Source of the DNA: Caldilineaceae bacterium bin34
Lineage (GTDB): Bacteria > Chloroflexota > Anaerolineae > Caldilineales > Caldilineaceae
NCBI GenBank assembly: GCA_002238555.1
Contig: MPMO01000049.1
Coordinates: 1-37,889, forward strand
Direction of reading: 5' to 3'
DNA length: 37,889 bases
The notes under the pieces were generated by a model. It was given only the letters and a program-made list of their open reading frames with translations. It was not told the origin of the DNA and did not search any database. How positions within the stretch are numbered: the stretch's first letter is position 1; every line of letters begins with the position of its first letter. Below, piece after piece: positions 17,104-24,630 of the stretch. The position numbers and the translations under genes were made by a program.

Positions 17104-17394
17104 GGATTAGCTACCAGTCAACTGTGCGGGGAGCGGGATGGAGATCCAATGGGTTGATGCCCAGGGATGGCAGGCAAGGCCCGGAGCGTCGCTTGGAGTG
17201 CGGTCGGTGACCCGAACCCGTTATCCGCTTGTCTGCGATCCGGCTCCGGTTCGAACGATTGACTTCAGGCCGGAAGCGCCTGCCTGTTTCCCGCGCTTTG
17301 GCAACAGGAACGTTGCCACTGTCGGTCCCAACTCATTGGTGCGGGATGGCCCAAGGACACGGACTGCCGGGCCAAGCGGCTGGGTGCCGAATCA

Positions 17395-17422
17395 GAGGGG
17401 GCATCCGTTCGGATGCCCCCTC
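17395..17422. terminator. Long perfect hairpin between the MFS and substrate-binding protein genes
   Basis: GAGGGGGCATCCG-TT-CGGATGCCCCCTC is a 13-bp perfect palindromic stem (loop effectively TTCG or larger). It lies 40 bases beyond the stop of the substrate-binding protein gene on the minus strand and 290 bases upstream of the MFS start. There is no clean T-run on either side. Likely a terminator-like or barrier hairpin; REP-like repeat not excluded. Confidence 0.55.
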
Positions 17423-17430
17423 CCTCAACG

Positions 17431-17451
17431 CAGCCTCCGGCAGGGAGGCTG
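17431..17451 (-). terminator. Second stem-loop after the substrate-binding protein gene
   Basis: CAGCCTCC pairs with GGAGGCTG (8 bp, 5-base loop), starting 11 bases after the stop codon of the substrate-binding protein. Together with the 13-bp hairpin next to it this forms a tandem hairpin end. Confidence 0.45.
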
Positions 17452-17461
17452 GGCATATTTC

Positions 17462-19147
17462 CTATTCACTGACGGTCCATTCGTTAATGTTGCCGTACCA
17501 CAGGGTGAAGGGACGGAGCTCAAAATCCTGGACGCGGGTGCTTACGCCGTAATGCCGGCCCGTGGCAAACAGGTAGAGCGCATAGGCGTCCTCATGCATG
17601 ATGCGCTGCGCTTCCATGATGAGCCGCGTTCGCTCGTCGTCATCGAATTCCGTTTGGGCTGCAATAAGTGCGGCGTCCACGTCGGCGTTGCAGTAGCGAT
17701 GCCACTGGGAACCGCCCGGGTTGTCTTCGGATGCAATTTCATTGCAAAGGAACCGGTTGGAGATTTCCGGATCCGGGACTCGGAGGCCGTGACTCCAGCC
17801 ACCCATTTCGTAGTCGCCATGCGACCAGGTGCCGTTCTGGTCCCAGGTTCCGAACAACTCGGCCGTGCGGCGGTTCTCAATGACCATTTCCGCACCGATT
17901 TCCTTGAACATCTGCTGCACCAGGAGCTGTACCTGCTCTCTCTGCAGAACGCCGGATGTGGTTCGGTGGGTGAAGGTCAGGCGGGTGCCGTCTTCGTACC
18001 CCTCCACGCCACTGGACTCGCGAATGCCGTCTCCGTCGCTGTCGGTCCAGCCGTTGTCCTCCAGGAGGCTGCGGGCCAAGTCGGGATCGTAGTCGTAGGG
18101 AACGAGGTCGCGATTCTGCCACGGTGTGCCGTGCCACTCCGTGCCCACATTGACTTCCGCCTGTCCGTGCAGGATGTTGTCGATCAGACTCTGCTTGTCC
18201 ACGGCATGCTGCAGGGCCACCCGGACGTTCCGGTCGGTGAAGATCGGCGCTTGCGAGTTGTCGCCGTTCATGACGTACCGTTCACCGCCCGCGGGTGGGG
18301 CGTTGACCAGATTGATAATGCCCTTGTCCTGCAAATCCAGGAGCGTGGGCAAGTTGGCGGCGCGCAGGCCCCAGGCGATATCCACTTCACCGACTTCCAG
18401 GGCAGCCAGCAAGGCTTCCGTGCTGGGATAGATGACAATGAAGAACTTGTCCAGGCCGGGCCGGCCCTGCCAATAATCGTCAAACGCCTCGTATTCGACG
18501 AATTCACCAGCTTTCCAGTCCACGATTCTAAAAGGACCGAAACCGACCGGTTGGCGCATGGCCAACGACTCGTCCAGTCCGGGTGAATTGGCTTCGATCA
18601 CCTCTTCAGGCAGGATGAAATCGAAGAGAATCTTCCAGGATGCAAACGGTTCACTGAAATTCACCACCACGGTGTAGTCGTCGGGCGTGTCGATTGACGC
18701 GATCTTCTCGTAGCCCAAACGAGTGATCGGCGTGTTGTCCGGGCTCATGATGGCTTCCCAGGTGGCCTTGACATCCGAGGCTGTGGCCGAGGTGCCATCA
18801 TGGAAGGTAACGCCTTCCCGCAGGTTGTAGGTGACCTGGGTGCCGTCCGGCGACACCTGACCGTTGGCAACGCTGGGAACCTCCGTCGCCAGTTCGCCTA
18901 TCCAGTTGCCCTGTGCATCCAGGAACAGCAGACCGCGCTGTGCGGTCTTGGATGCCTGCAGCGAATTGCCGCCCTGGGTGTACATGACGTTGAGGAATTC
19001 CAGTTCCTGGTTCATGCCGAGCCGAACCACGGCAGGCTCCGCGGCTTCCATTTCACCGGCCTCGCCCGACGGCGCGGCAGGAGCAGCACAGGCGATCAGG
19101 GCCAACGCCGCCAATAGCAATAGACTCGCCCGCAATAATGTTTTCAT
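17462..19147 (-). CDS. ABC transporter substrate-binding lipoprotein, family 5 (oligopeptide type)
   Basis: 561 residues starting at the ATG at 19147 (AGAGG eight bases upstream); the frame upstream of this is not coding. Residues 1-19 are a lipoprotein signal ending in LALIAC, with the lipidated Cys at 20 and a short acidic/Ala/Pro linker after it. The body has SBP_bac_5 features: LREGVTFHDGTSATASDVK (about 120-138), then NFSEPFASW, NVRVALQHAVDKQSLID and RSLLEDNGW. This family delivers peptides, nickel or other solutes to DppBC/OppBC permeases. The permeases at 9.4-11.3 kb are the nearest partners, though this gene stands apart, on the opposite strand and with its own promoter. Confidence 0.93.
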   Translation of the reverse strand: MKTLLRASLLLLAALALIACAAPAAPSGEAGEMEAAEPAVVRLGMNQELEFLNVMYTQGGNSLQASKTAQRGLLFLDAQGNWIGELATEVPSVANGQVSPDGTQVTYNLREGVTFHDGTSATASDVKATWEAIMSPDNTPITRLGYEKIASIDTPDDYTVVVNFSEPFASWKILFDFILPEEVIEANSPGLDESLAMRQPVGFGPFRIVDWKAGEFVEYEAFDDYWQGRPGLDKFFIVIYPSTEALLAALEVGEVDIAWGLRAANLPTLLDLQDKGIINLVNAPPAGGERYVMNGDNSQAPIFTDRNVRVALQHAVDKQSLIDNILHGQAEVNVGTEWHGTPWQNRDLVPYDYDPDLARSLLEDNGWTDSDGDGIRESSGVEGYEDGTRLTFTHRTTSGVLQREQVQLLVQQMFKEIGAEMVIENRRTAELFGTWDQNGTWSHGDYEMGGWSHGLRVPDPEISNRFLCNEIASEDNPGGSQWHRYCNADVDAALIAAQTEFDDDERTRLIMEAQRIMHEDAYALYLFATGRHYGVSTRVQDFELRPFTLWYGNINEWTVSE

Positions 19148-19193
19148 GTGATTTGCCTCTACTGACTGTTGAAGGGCGCAACGCGCTGGCCTG

Positions 19194-19219
19194 ATAATAC
19201 CAGACAGGGAACAGGTCAA
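19194..19219 (-). promoter_or_regulatory. Extended -10 promoter of the substrate-binding protein gene
   Basis: On the minus strand TGGTATTAT (19202-19194) matches the extended -10 pattern TGnTATnnT. A TTGACC hexamer lies 14 bases upstream (19219-19214), closer than usual. The leader to the ATG would be about 40 bases. It is placed in the divergent gap before the aminotransferase. Confidence 0.45.
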
Positions 19220-19430
19220 CACATCGCACAGAACATCGAAATTTGGTTCGGCATTCACCGGCTCCGGGAAGCGGCAGTCTTGGCAGAGATCTGCTTCCTG
19301 CGCCGTTCTGTCCCGTCCGATGATGCCGGTCATGTCCATCGCTTCTTTTCTGTCTTTGGTGCGATGGCGGCCCGGGTCTGCCGGGTCCGCTTGCAGGTAA
19401 TCCTGGGCCATCACCACAAAGGGACTTGCC

Positions 19431-20612
19431 ATGGCTTCTTTGTCGTTACACAACGGACTTGCCCGTCACATCCTCACACGCGATGTTTCCTTCCGGACCA
19501 GGCTCCTGGAAATGGCGGCGGACATCCCGGATGTCATCGCGCTGGGGCGGGGCGATCCCGATTTCCACACCCCTGCCCACATTGTGGCCGCCGCCCACAA
19601 GGCCCTGGACGAAAACCGGCATCACTACACCGCGGTGGCCGGCCTGGAAGAGCTTGCGAAGGCCATTGCGGCCATGTTGCGCCAAGAGCACGGGCTTGGC
19701 TATGCCCCGGAAGAGATCGTGGTCACCAATGGCGTGGAGGAGGCCATCATGACCTGCATGGCCAGTCTGCTGAATCCCGGCGACGAGGTTCTCATGGGGA
19801 GTCCGCGCTTCACCAACTACGACAAGGCCATCAACCTGTGCCACGGTACCGTGGTTTCGGTCCCCACGCGCCAAGCACAGGACTTTGTGATGCAGCCGGA
19901 GGATGTGGAAGCCAGGATCTCGGAGCGCACCCGCATGTTGGTGCTGGTGTCCCCCGACAATCCCACGGGGGCGGTGACGCCTCCGGAAACGGTCAGGGCC
20001 CTGGCCCGTCTGGTGCAGCGCCACAACCTGATTCTGGTGAGCGACGAAATCTACTCCCGCATCCTGTTTGACGGTGCCCGGCACCTTTCGCCGGCATCCC
20101 TGCCGGACATGCACGAGCGAACCATCACGCTCAATGGATTTTCCAAGGCCTATGCCATGACCGGATGGCGCCTGGGTTACATGGCTGGACCTGCTGCCTA
20201 CATCCGCCAAGTGCTGGAAGTGCGGCACACCCTGAGCATCAGTGCCAATACGGTTGCGCAATATGCGGGGCTTGCCGCTCTGGCGACGCCGCGAGACTCT
20301 TGGTGGGGGCCCATTCAGGCGGAACTGGAAGCGCGGCGCGCGTGTGTGATGTCAACCCTTGACGATCTGGGATTCACCTATGGATTTCCCGGTGGCGGCT
20401 ACTTCATCTTCCCCAATGTATCGTCCCTGGGGATCCCCGCAGCACGGTTCTGCGAGACTCTGCTGCAGGAAGGACGCGTACTCGTATTTCCCGGCAGCCA
20501 GGAGGGGGCGGAACTGGAAGGCGAATACATACGCATGAGCATCCTGCAACCCCTGCCGCGACTGGAGGAGGCCATGCAGCGACTGCGGCGTACGGTGGAT
20601 GCCCTGTCCTGA
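19431..20612 (+). CDS. PLP-dependent aminotransferase, class I/II
   Basis: 393 residues, standard fold-type I aminotransferase. Motifs seen: GRGDPDFHTPAHI (N-terminal arm), YTAVAGLEELAKAIA, then NGVEEAI for phosphate binding, SPDNPTGAV, SDEIYSRI (PLP-N1 Asp and Tyr), and FSKAYAMTGWRLGY with the Schiff-base Lys at about 235. The C-terminal Arg for the substrate carboxylate is in YIRMSIL. These features match the aspartate/alanine/methionine aminotransferase group, and substrate cannot be fixed from sequence. AGGGA lies about seven bases before the ATG. It is divergent from the substrate-binding protein gene and could process amino acids freed from imported peptides. Confidence 0.92.
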   Translation: MASLSLHNGLARHILTRDVSFRTRLLEMAADIPDVIALGRGDPDFHTPAHIVAAAHKALDENRHHYTAVAGLEELAKAIAAMLRQEHGLGYAPEEIVVTNGVEEAIMTCMASLLNPGDEVLMGSPRFTNYDKAINLCHGTVVSVPTRQAQDFVMQPEDVEARISERTRMLVLVSPDNPTGAVTPPETVRALARLVQRHNLILVSDEIYSRILFDGARHLSPASLPDMHERTITLNGFSKAYAMTGWRLGYMAGPAAYIRQVLEVRHTLSISANTVAQYAGLAALATPRDSWWGPIQAELEARRACVMSTLDDLGFTYGFPGGGYFIFPNVSSLGIPAARFCETLLQEGRVLVFPGSQEGAELEGEYIRMSILQPLPRLEEAMQRLRRTVDALS

Positions 20613-20847
20613 TTCCTCAACGGATCCACTCCCAGCGGGAGGCAATCTGTTCGGGGTTGGTGGTCAGGGAGGACGAGTCGGAGCCGTTGTTCAGCTTGGT
20701 TGTCGCGCCCCGGCACATCAAGCCCCAAGGTGGAATTGTAGACGTTGCTTCAGGGCAGACGCACCGTGATTTGGAGCATGAGCATGGGCAGCACTTGGCT
20801 GGTCGGTGACCTGCACATCGACGTCCTGCCGATCACCAGATGCCCCT
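20613..20847. other. Short gap holding a possible gene tail
   Basis: On the minus strand a frame ending at a TGA at 20617-20619 reads TTKLNNGSDSSSLTTNPEQI then ASRWEWIR. This looks more like real protein than random sequence, but the frame is open for only about 50 codons and has no start. It may be the tail of a decayed gene. No family is recognised. Confidence 0.25.
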
Positions 20848-21243
20848 CTATCGCCCTTGAAGCTCGGGGAAGTATGTAGCGTAAAATCCCCGATCCCGGG
20901 TCAGAAAGGTGTCGGCGCTGGCTACGGCATGGGCACCGATCAGGAAGTCGGACATAATCCTTGTTCTTGGACCGCCCGCCTGCCGGTAGCGGGACCAGCG
21001 CAGTCCCGCTTCGTACGCGATAGTCGTATCGAGCGGGGAGACCGTCGCATTGATCTGACGCAGTGCTCCATCCAATGCGGAGCGGTCGCCGAAGGCCGGC
21101 ACCAACTCCGCATAGACCACGTCACAGACCAGAATGGCACCCCTGTCGTAGGCACCGATGAGCCGCTCCTGCGATTGAGAATGATGCGGTGCATTGGAGA
21201 CGAATACATCCAACAGGATGCTCGTGTCGACTGAGGTGATCAT
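20848..21243 (-). CDS. vapC: PIN domain ribonuclease toxin (second toxin-antitoxin pair)
   Basis: 131 residues. Active-site acids D6 (SVDTSILLDV), E46 (VVYAELVPAF), D99 (IMSDFLIGAHA) and D117 (LTRDRGFYATYF) are all present. It is not a close relative of the toxin at 8.2 kb and pairs with a different antitoxin class. Start overlaps the antitoxin stop by four bases. As a PIN nuclease it would cut tRNA or rRNA when released. Confidence 0.92.
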   Translation of the reverse strand: MITSVDTSILLDVFVSNAPHHSQSQERLIGAYDRGAILVCDVVYAELVPAFGDRSALDGALRQINATVSPLDTTIAYEAGLRWSRYRQAGGPRTRIMSDFLIGAHAVASADTFLTRDRGFYATYFPELQGR

Positions 21244-21455
21244 CTTCCCCTGATCTCTTCAATGTACTGGTCAACATCAACAACGCCGTCAAGGATCCCA
21301 CTGATCCTCTCGACCGGATGCTTCGCCGCGGTCCGTTTTTGGATGAGCAGGCCGTGCTCGGTTGGTGTGATCTCGACCTCGACATCCTTGTTCATGCCAA
21401 AGAGGTCTCTGAGCTTCTTGGGGATGGTGATTTGCCCTCGTTCGGATATTTTCAT
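21240..21455 (-). CDS. AbrB/SpoVT-family antitoxin
   Basis: 71 residues from the ATG at 21455. The AbrB swapped-hairpin domain reads MKISERGQITIPKKLRDLFG (1-20) followed by DVEVEITPTEHGLLIQKR. The acidic tail (LDGVVDVDQYIEEI) is the toxin-binding part. An ATG 36 bases earlier (21491) would add 12 residues and has AGGG too close to it; since AbrB antitoxins normally begin at the first strand, the shorter form is preferred. It should autoregulate. The toxin follows with a 4-base overlap. A decayed tnpB lies directly upstream, so the native promoter may have been replaced. Confidence 0.9.
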   Translation of the reverse strand: MKISERGQITIPKKLRDLFGMNKDVEVEITPTEHGLLIQKRTAAKHPVERISGILDGVVDVDQYIEEIRGR

Positions 21456-21494
21456 GTCTGTCTTATATGAATTTCCGTTCTTATTAATCATACC

Positions 21495-21910
21495 CTGTCC
21501 CACAGACCACCGAAGAAGCCGGATCCCGTGTCCTTGCCGTCCAGCGATGGATCTCTCCACAAGCAGCACCAATGCTCTCTTTGCAGGCTGTGAGACACGG
21601 TGTCGGACAGGTCTCCGCGCGCGGTTGACGGCGGGCGAACTCTCCTCCGGGAACACCTGAAGGTTCCGGACCACTTCCAGTCCCGGTCTGACTTGACCCC
21701 GTATGTGTGGAGGGGTACGTGCGTTCCCACAGCCGCAAGGCGGCCTGCACAGCCCTATACGCACTGCAGTGGAGCTCGGGTCCCACCCATCTGCACGAAC
21801 TCCATGCCGTACCACTGGCATCAGTACTCCAGCATCCGTAGGAAGTCGGTCTGTTGCCCCGAGATGGCACGGGCTAGCAGTTTTGTCTCACGCCGCTTAC
21901 GTTGAACATC
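21495..21910 (-). pseudogene. tnpB: Highly decayed TnpB C-terminal remnant
   Basis: Fragments of one protein are spread over three minus-strand frames. The first reads RKRRETKLLARAIS then FLRMLEY, a stop codon, and CQWYGMEFVQM. That matches the TnpB block LARAIS..FRRMLEYKC.WYG preceding the zinc ribbon. Further on, another frame shows ALRLWERTYP, another YGVKSDRDW (the RuvC-III Asp region DRDxNAA), and another VVRNLQVFPEE. The zinc-ribbon cysteines are mostly lost. Several indels and at least one nonsense change have accumulated, so this is much older than the copy at 30 kb. It is also a different TnpB subtype, since the tail sequence differs. The N-terminal part could not be found upstream. 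Confidence 0.6.
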
Positions 21911-22519
21911 TCGACCTCACGGTCCAAGTATTGGTTGTTGCGCAGGCGGCCTGGTGATGGTGGTTCCGGTGCAGGCGGCGGATGGGGTGCAGGTTCTTGC
22001 CTCTCTTGAATGGACGGTTGTTCTGTACCTTGCAGGACCGGGCGATGGCCGGATCCGTGATGCCGACGCGCTACGGTGCTGCATCGTCGTACAGGAGTGC
22101 GAACTGGTGATGCCGGGCCGACGCAACTGCAAGGCGCTGATCGACCATGGCCGGGAGCTGTACTGGGAGCACAACATCGTGGTGAGTGACTTCGGCTATG
22201 CCAGGCAGTGCCACCGTCTCGCTACGCGCTCTGAGAAAACAGCCTCCGGCTACCCGGGCTTGTGATGCTCGGGGCCTCTGACCATTGGCTGCAAAACCCC
22301 TTCGCAGCCAATGTCCACAGTCCCCGATGTTTCCGGTAGCCATCTGCCTGTCAGGGACGTCTCGGATGGACGGTATCGAGAACGTGACGCCCATCCGTTG
22401 ATTGGGAGCGCCTCGGTCAAGGGGCATCACCGAACGCCATGGGGCAATCAGAGCGGGTACGATTCCCGTATCCGGCATCGGATACGGCGACCGCGCACCT
22501 GACGGGAGTGTCCACCCCC
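21911..22519. other. Accessory gap before the ATPase gene, no gene recognised
   Basis: About 600 bases with only weak frames. A 103-codon plus-strand frame (21954-22265, GTG start) reads plausibly in places (CELVMPGRRNCKALIDHGRE), but has no domain I recognise and could be chance in GC-rich DNA. A tRNA-like T-arm near 22450-22465 was examined and rejected. The interval probably holds eroded mobile-element DNA continuing from the tnpB remnant. Confidence 0.4.
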
Positions 22520-23788
22520 ATGATCACCTCGCTACGACTCAAGGACTTCAAGAACTTCGTCGACGAGACGCTGCACCTTGGTCCGCTGACCATCATCGTG
22601 GGTGCCAACGCCAGTGGCAAGAGCAACCTACGGGACGCCTTCCAGTTCCTGCAGGGGATCGGTCTTGGGTTGACGCTGTCGGAGGTTATCGATGGTCGGT
22701 TTGGGCCAGGTGGTCAGGTTTTGTGGTCGGGCATCCGCGGTCCTGGAATCGAACTATTCCGCTTCAAACAGGACACATTCGCCCTGCAGGTCTCCCTAGA
22801 GGTGGATGGCGCACAGGTTGAATATTCCATTGAAGTTGGCAAAGGTTTCGACTCCGTCGACTTCTTTCGCATCGTACGGGAGGAATTCCGGGTAGCCGGT
22901 CAGTGGATCTACACGAGTCATCCTGGTGTTGGGGATGCGGTTCATCGTCAGGGCGACGACACGCATCTGTTGCTGCGCATGGCCAAGGGCGCGGGTCAAA
23001 GAAGGTTGGGGCATCGGATTGCAGTCAGGCCGAATCAACCTGCCTTGACCCAGATCCACGAACACCGTCACATCCTGCGTACACACAAGGCCTACGCCGC
23101 GGCGATCAGGTCTGCATTGTCAAATATGCGATTCTTGGACCCGAGCCCGGAACGGATGCGCAGGCCGGCCTTTCCGGGACAAACAGTTTTGGGAGACGGA
23201 GGCGAGCACCTGCCGGCCGTGTTGAAGGTCCTGTGCGAAGACCCGGATTTGGGTGCGACCCTTACCGACTGGATCAATGAACTGACTCCCATGGATGTCC
23301 AAGACCTGGATTTTCCGCCGGACTTCCTCACTCACGAAATCCGGCTTGCCATCGTGGAGCGAGATGGTCATCGGGTGTCTGCCTATGGCATGTCTGACGG
23401 AACTCTGCGGTTCCTCGCGATGCTGGCCGCCTTGCTCGGACCGAGTACTCAAGGACTCATGTTTTTCGAGGAGATCGACAACGGCCTTCATCCATCCCGA
23501 CTGTATCTGCTACTGGATCTGTTGAAAGTCACGACGGATGAACGCCAAGTTCAGGTTGTCACCACAACGCACTCTCCGGCAATGTTGGCGAAGGTCGACG
23601 ATGACACATTTGAGGACATTGCTGTGGTCTGCCGTCGTTCCGACACGTCCAGTGCAGTCATTCGCCAGTTGGCCGACCTGCCGGATGCGCATGAACTGCG
23701 AGCCTCCCAAGGGATGGATCGCTTGCACGCCTCGGGATGGATGGAGGACATGCTCGATTTTGAAGACGTGGAACAGGTGGCAGCATGA
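22520..23788 (+). CDS. RecF/OLD-like AAA ATPase of a putative two-gene defence cassette
   Basis: 422 residues from the ATG at 22520, chosen because it starts right at the first strand (MITSLRLKDFKNF), with GGAG upstream. Walker A is GANASGKSN (28-36). An ABC-type signature-like loop reads GMSDGTLRFLAML (about 290-302). Walker B is LMFFEEIDNGLHP (about 311-323), followed by the H-loop TTTHSPAML (about 348-356). This is the architecture of SMC/RecF-like and OLD-family ATPases (AAA_21 group). The C-terminus lacks a Toprim domain; the next gene, overlapping by four bases, supplies a Toprim-like protein. Similar ATPase/nuclease pairs (Gabija-, PARIS- or RloAB-like) act in phage defence. That role is inferred. 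Base use is less GC-rich than the flanking genes. Confidence 0.87.
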   Translation: MITSLRLKDFKNFVDETLHLGPLTIIVGANASGKSNLRDAFQFLQGIGLGLTLSEVIDGRFGPGGQVLWSGIRGPGIELFRFKQDTFALQVSLEVDGAQVEYSIEVGKGFDSVDFFRIVREEFRVAGQWIYTSHPGVGDAVHRQGDDTHLLLRMAKGAGQRRLGHRIAVRPNQPALTQIHEHRHILRTHKAYAAAIRSALSNMRFLDPSPERMRRPAFPGQTVLGDGGEHLPAVLKVLCEDPDLGATLTDWINELTPMDVQDLDFPPDFLTHEIRLAIVERDGHRVSAYGMSDGTLRFLAMLAALLGPSTQGLMFFEEIDNGLHPSRLYLLLDLLKVTTDERQVQVVTTTHSPAMLAKVDDDTFEDIAVVCRRSDTSSAVIRQLADLPDAHELRASQGMDRLHASGWMEDMLDFEDVEQVAA

Positions 23789-24360
23789 GGGTTCTGGTCA
23801 TTCCCGAGGACTTCCGCCAGGATCAGTTCCTGCTGAAGCCGCTCTTCAATTCGTTGTTCCAAAAGCGGCTTGGTCTCTCCAGATCGAGGGTTCGAGTATG
23901 TCAGGACCCCAATCTGGGAGGTGTGGGCGAAGCTCTGAAGGCTGAGCGAATCCAGGAGATCGTGAACAGATACAAGTCCATGGTGGACATCTTCATCCTG
24001 TGCATCGACAGGGATGGCGAGTCGTCGCGCAGACAGGCACTGGACAACATTGAGCACAAGGTTCAGGTACCGGGTGCCTGTATGTTCCTGGCAGAGGCTG
24101 CCTGGGAAGAGATTGAAACTTGGGTGCTGGCAGGACTGAATTTCCCTACTGAATGGCGGTGGCAAGAGATCCGCAAAGAGGTTCATGTCAAGGAGGAGTA
24201 CTTTGAACCTCTGGTTCGAGTCCGAAGGCTCGAGGCATCACCCGGCAGGGGCCGCAAACCGCTCGGATTGGAAGCTGCACGCCGGCTTGACCGGATCCTG
24301 CAATGGTGTCCTGAAGACTTCGGCGCGCTAGCTGCTCGGTTGGAACATGCGTGTGTCTGA
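23785..24360 (+). CDS. Toprim-like protein (DUF4276-like), partner of the ATPase
   Basis: 191 residues, coupled to the ATPase by an ATGA overlap. The layout fits a compact Toprim domain: strand 1 with an acidic residue (VLVIPED, E8/D9), the DxD strand ILCIDRDGE (D75/D77), and the later acidic helix AAWEEIETWVLAG (E108, E109, E111), which resembles the EIEAWLL motif of DUF4276/RloB-type proteins. Such domains bind Mg2+ and act as nucleases in OLD-like systems. The C-terminal third is basic (SPGRGRKPLGL), perhaps nucleic-acid binding. Named family is uncertain; the gene pair and metal-site layout support an effector nuclease. Confidence 0.75.
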   Translation: MRVLVIPEDFRQDQFLLKPLFNSLFQKRLGLSRSRVRVCQDPNLGGVGEALKAERIQEIVNRYKSMVDIFILCIDRDGESSRRQALDNIEHKVQVPGACMFLAEAAWEEIETWVLAGLNFPTEWRWQEIRKEVHVKEEYFEPLVRVRRLEASPGRGRKPLGLEAARRLDRILQWCPEDFGALAARLEHACV

Positions 24361-24558
24361 ACCTGTCAGGATACCGATGGAGAGACGCGGCCCTGCCAGT
24401 CTTCCGCTCCACTTCTGGTGCAAGCTTCGATCCGCCACCTGGCGGAATTATCCGTGCCATGTCCTATCCAGGCCCATGGGCATTTCGACGGGGTAAGCCA
24501 GGACAACACGGCATCCCAGTGGAATGCTGGAACCCGGATCATCGGGGTGCCACAACAC

Positions 24559-24595
24559 AAAAGCGCCGTACGCCTGAAATCAGGCGTACGGCGCT
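24559..24595 (-). terminator. Intrinsic terminator of the M16 peptidase gene
   Basis: A 16-bp perfect stem, AGCGCCGTACGCCTGA with its complement across an AA centre (24562-24595), followed on the minus strand by TTTTGTGTTG. It starts 35 bases after the M16 stop codon. This is the strongest intrinsic terminator in the window and insulates the defence-like cassette, which is transcribed toward it. Confidence 0.85.
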
Positions 24596-24630
24596 CGCAG
24601 GCCTTACGGCTCCATATTTTTCAAGGTCGG

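Noticed and set aside
17395..17451. CRISPR-like repeat array from the adjacent hairpins
   Set aside because: Only two different hairpins exist, with no repeated unit or spacers and no cas genes in the window.
21954..22265. 103-codon plus-strand frame as a new gene
   Set aside because: No domain, weak ribosome site and GTG start. Frames of this size are expected by chance in GC-rich DNA, so it is only noted in the gap entry.
22440..22475. tRNA-like 3' half (T-arm GCGGG-TACGATT-CCCGT) before the ATPase gene, as a possible attachment site
   Set aside because: The T-loop lacks the invariant TTC, no anticodon stem can be folded at the right distance, and no matching acceptor strand lies upstream. 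Treated as chance.
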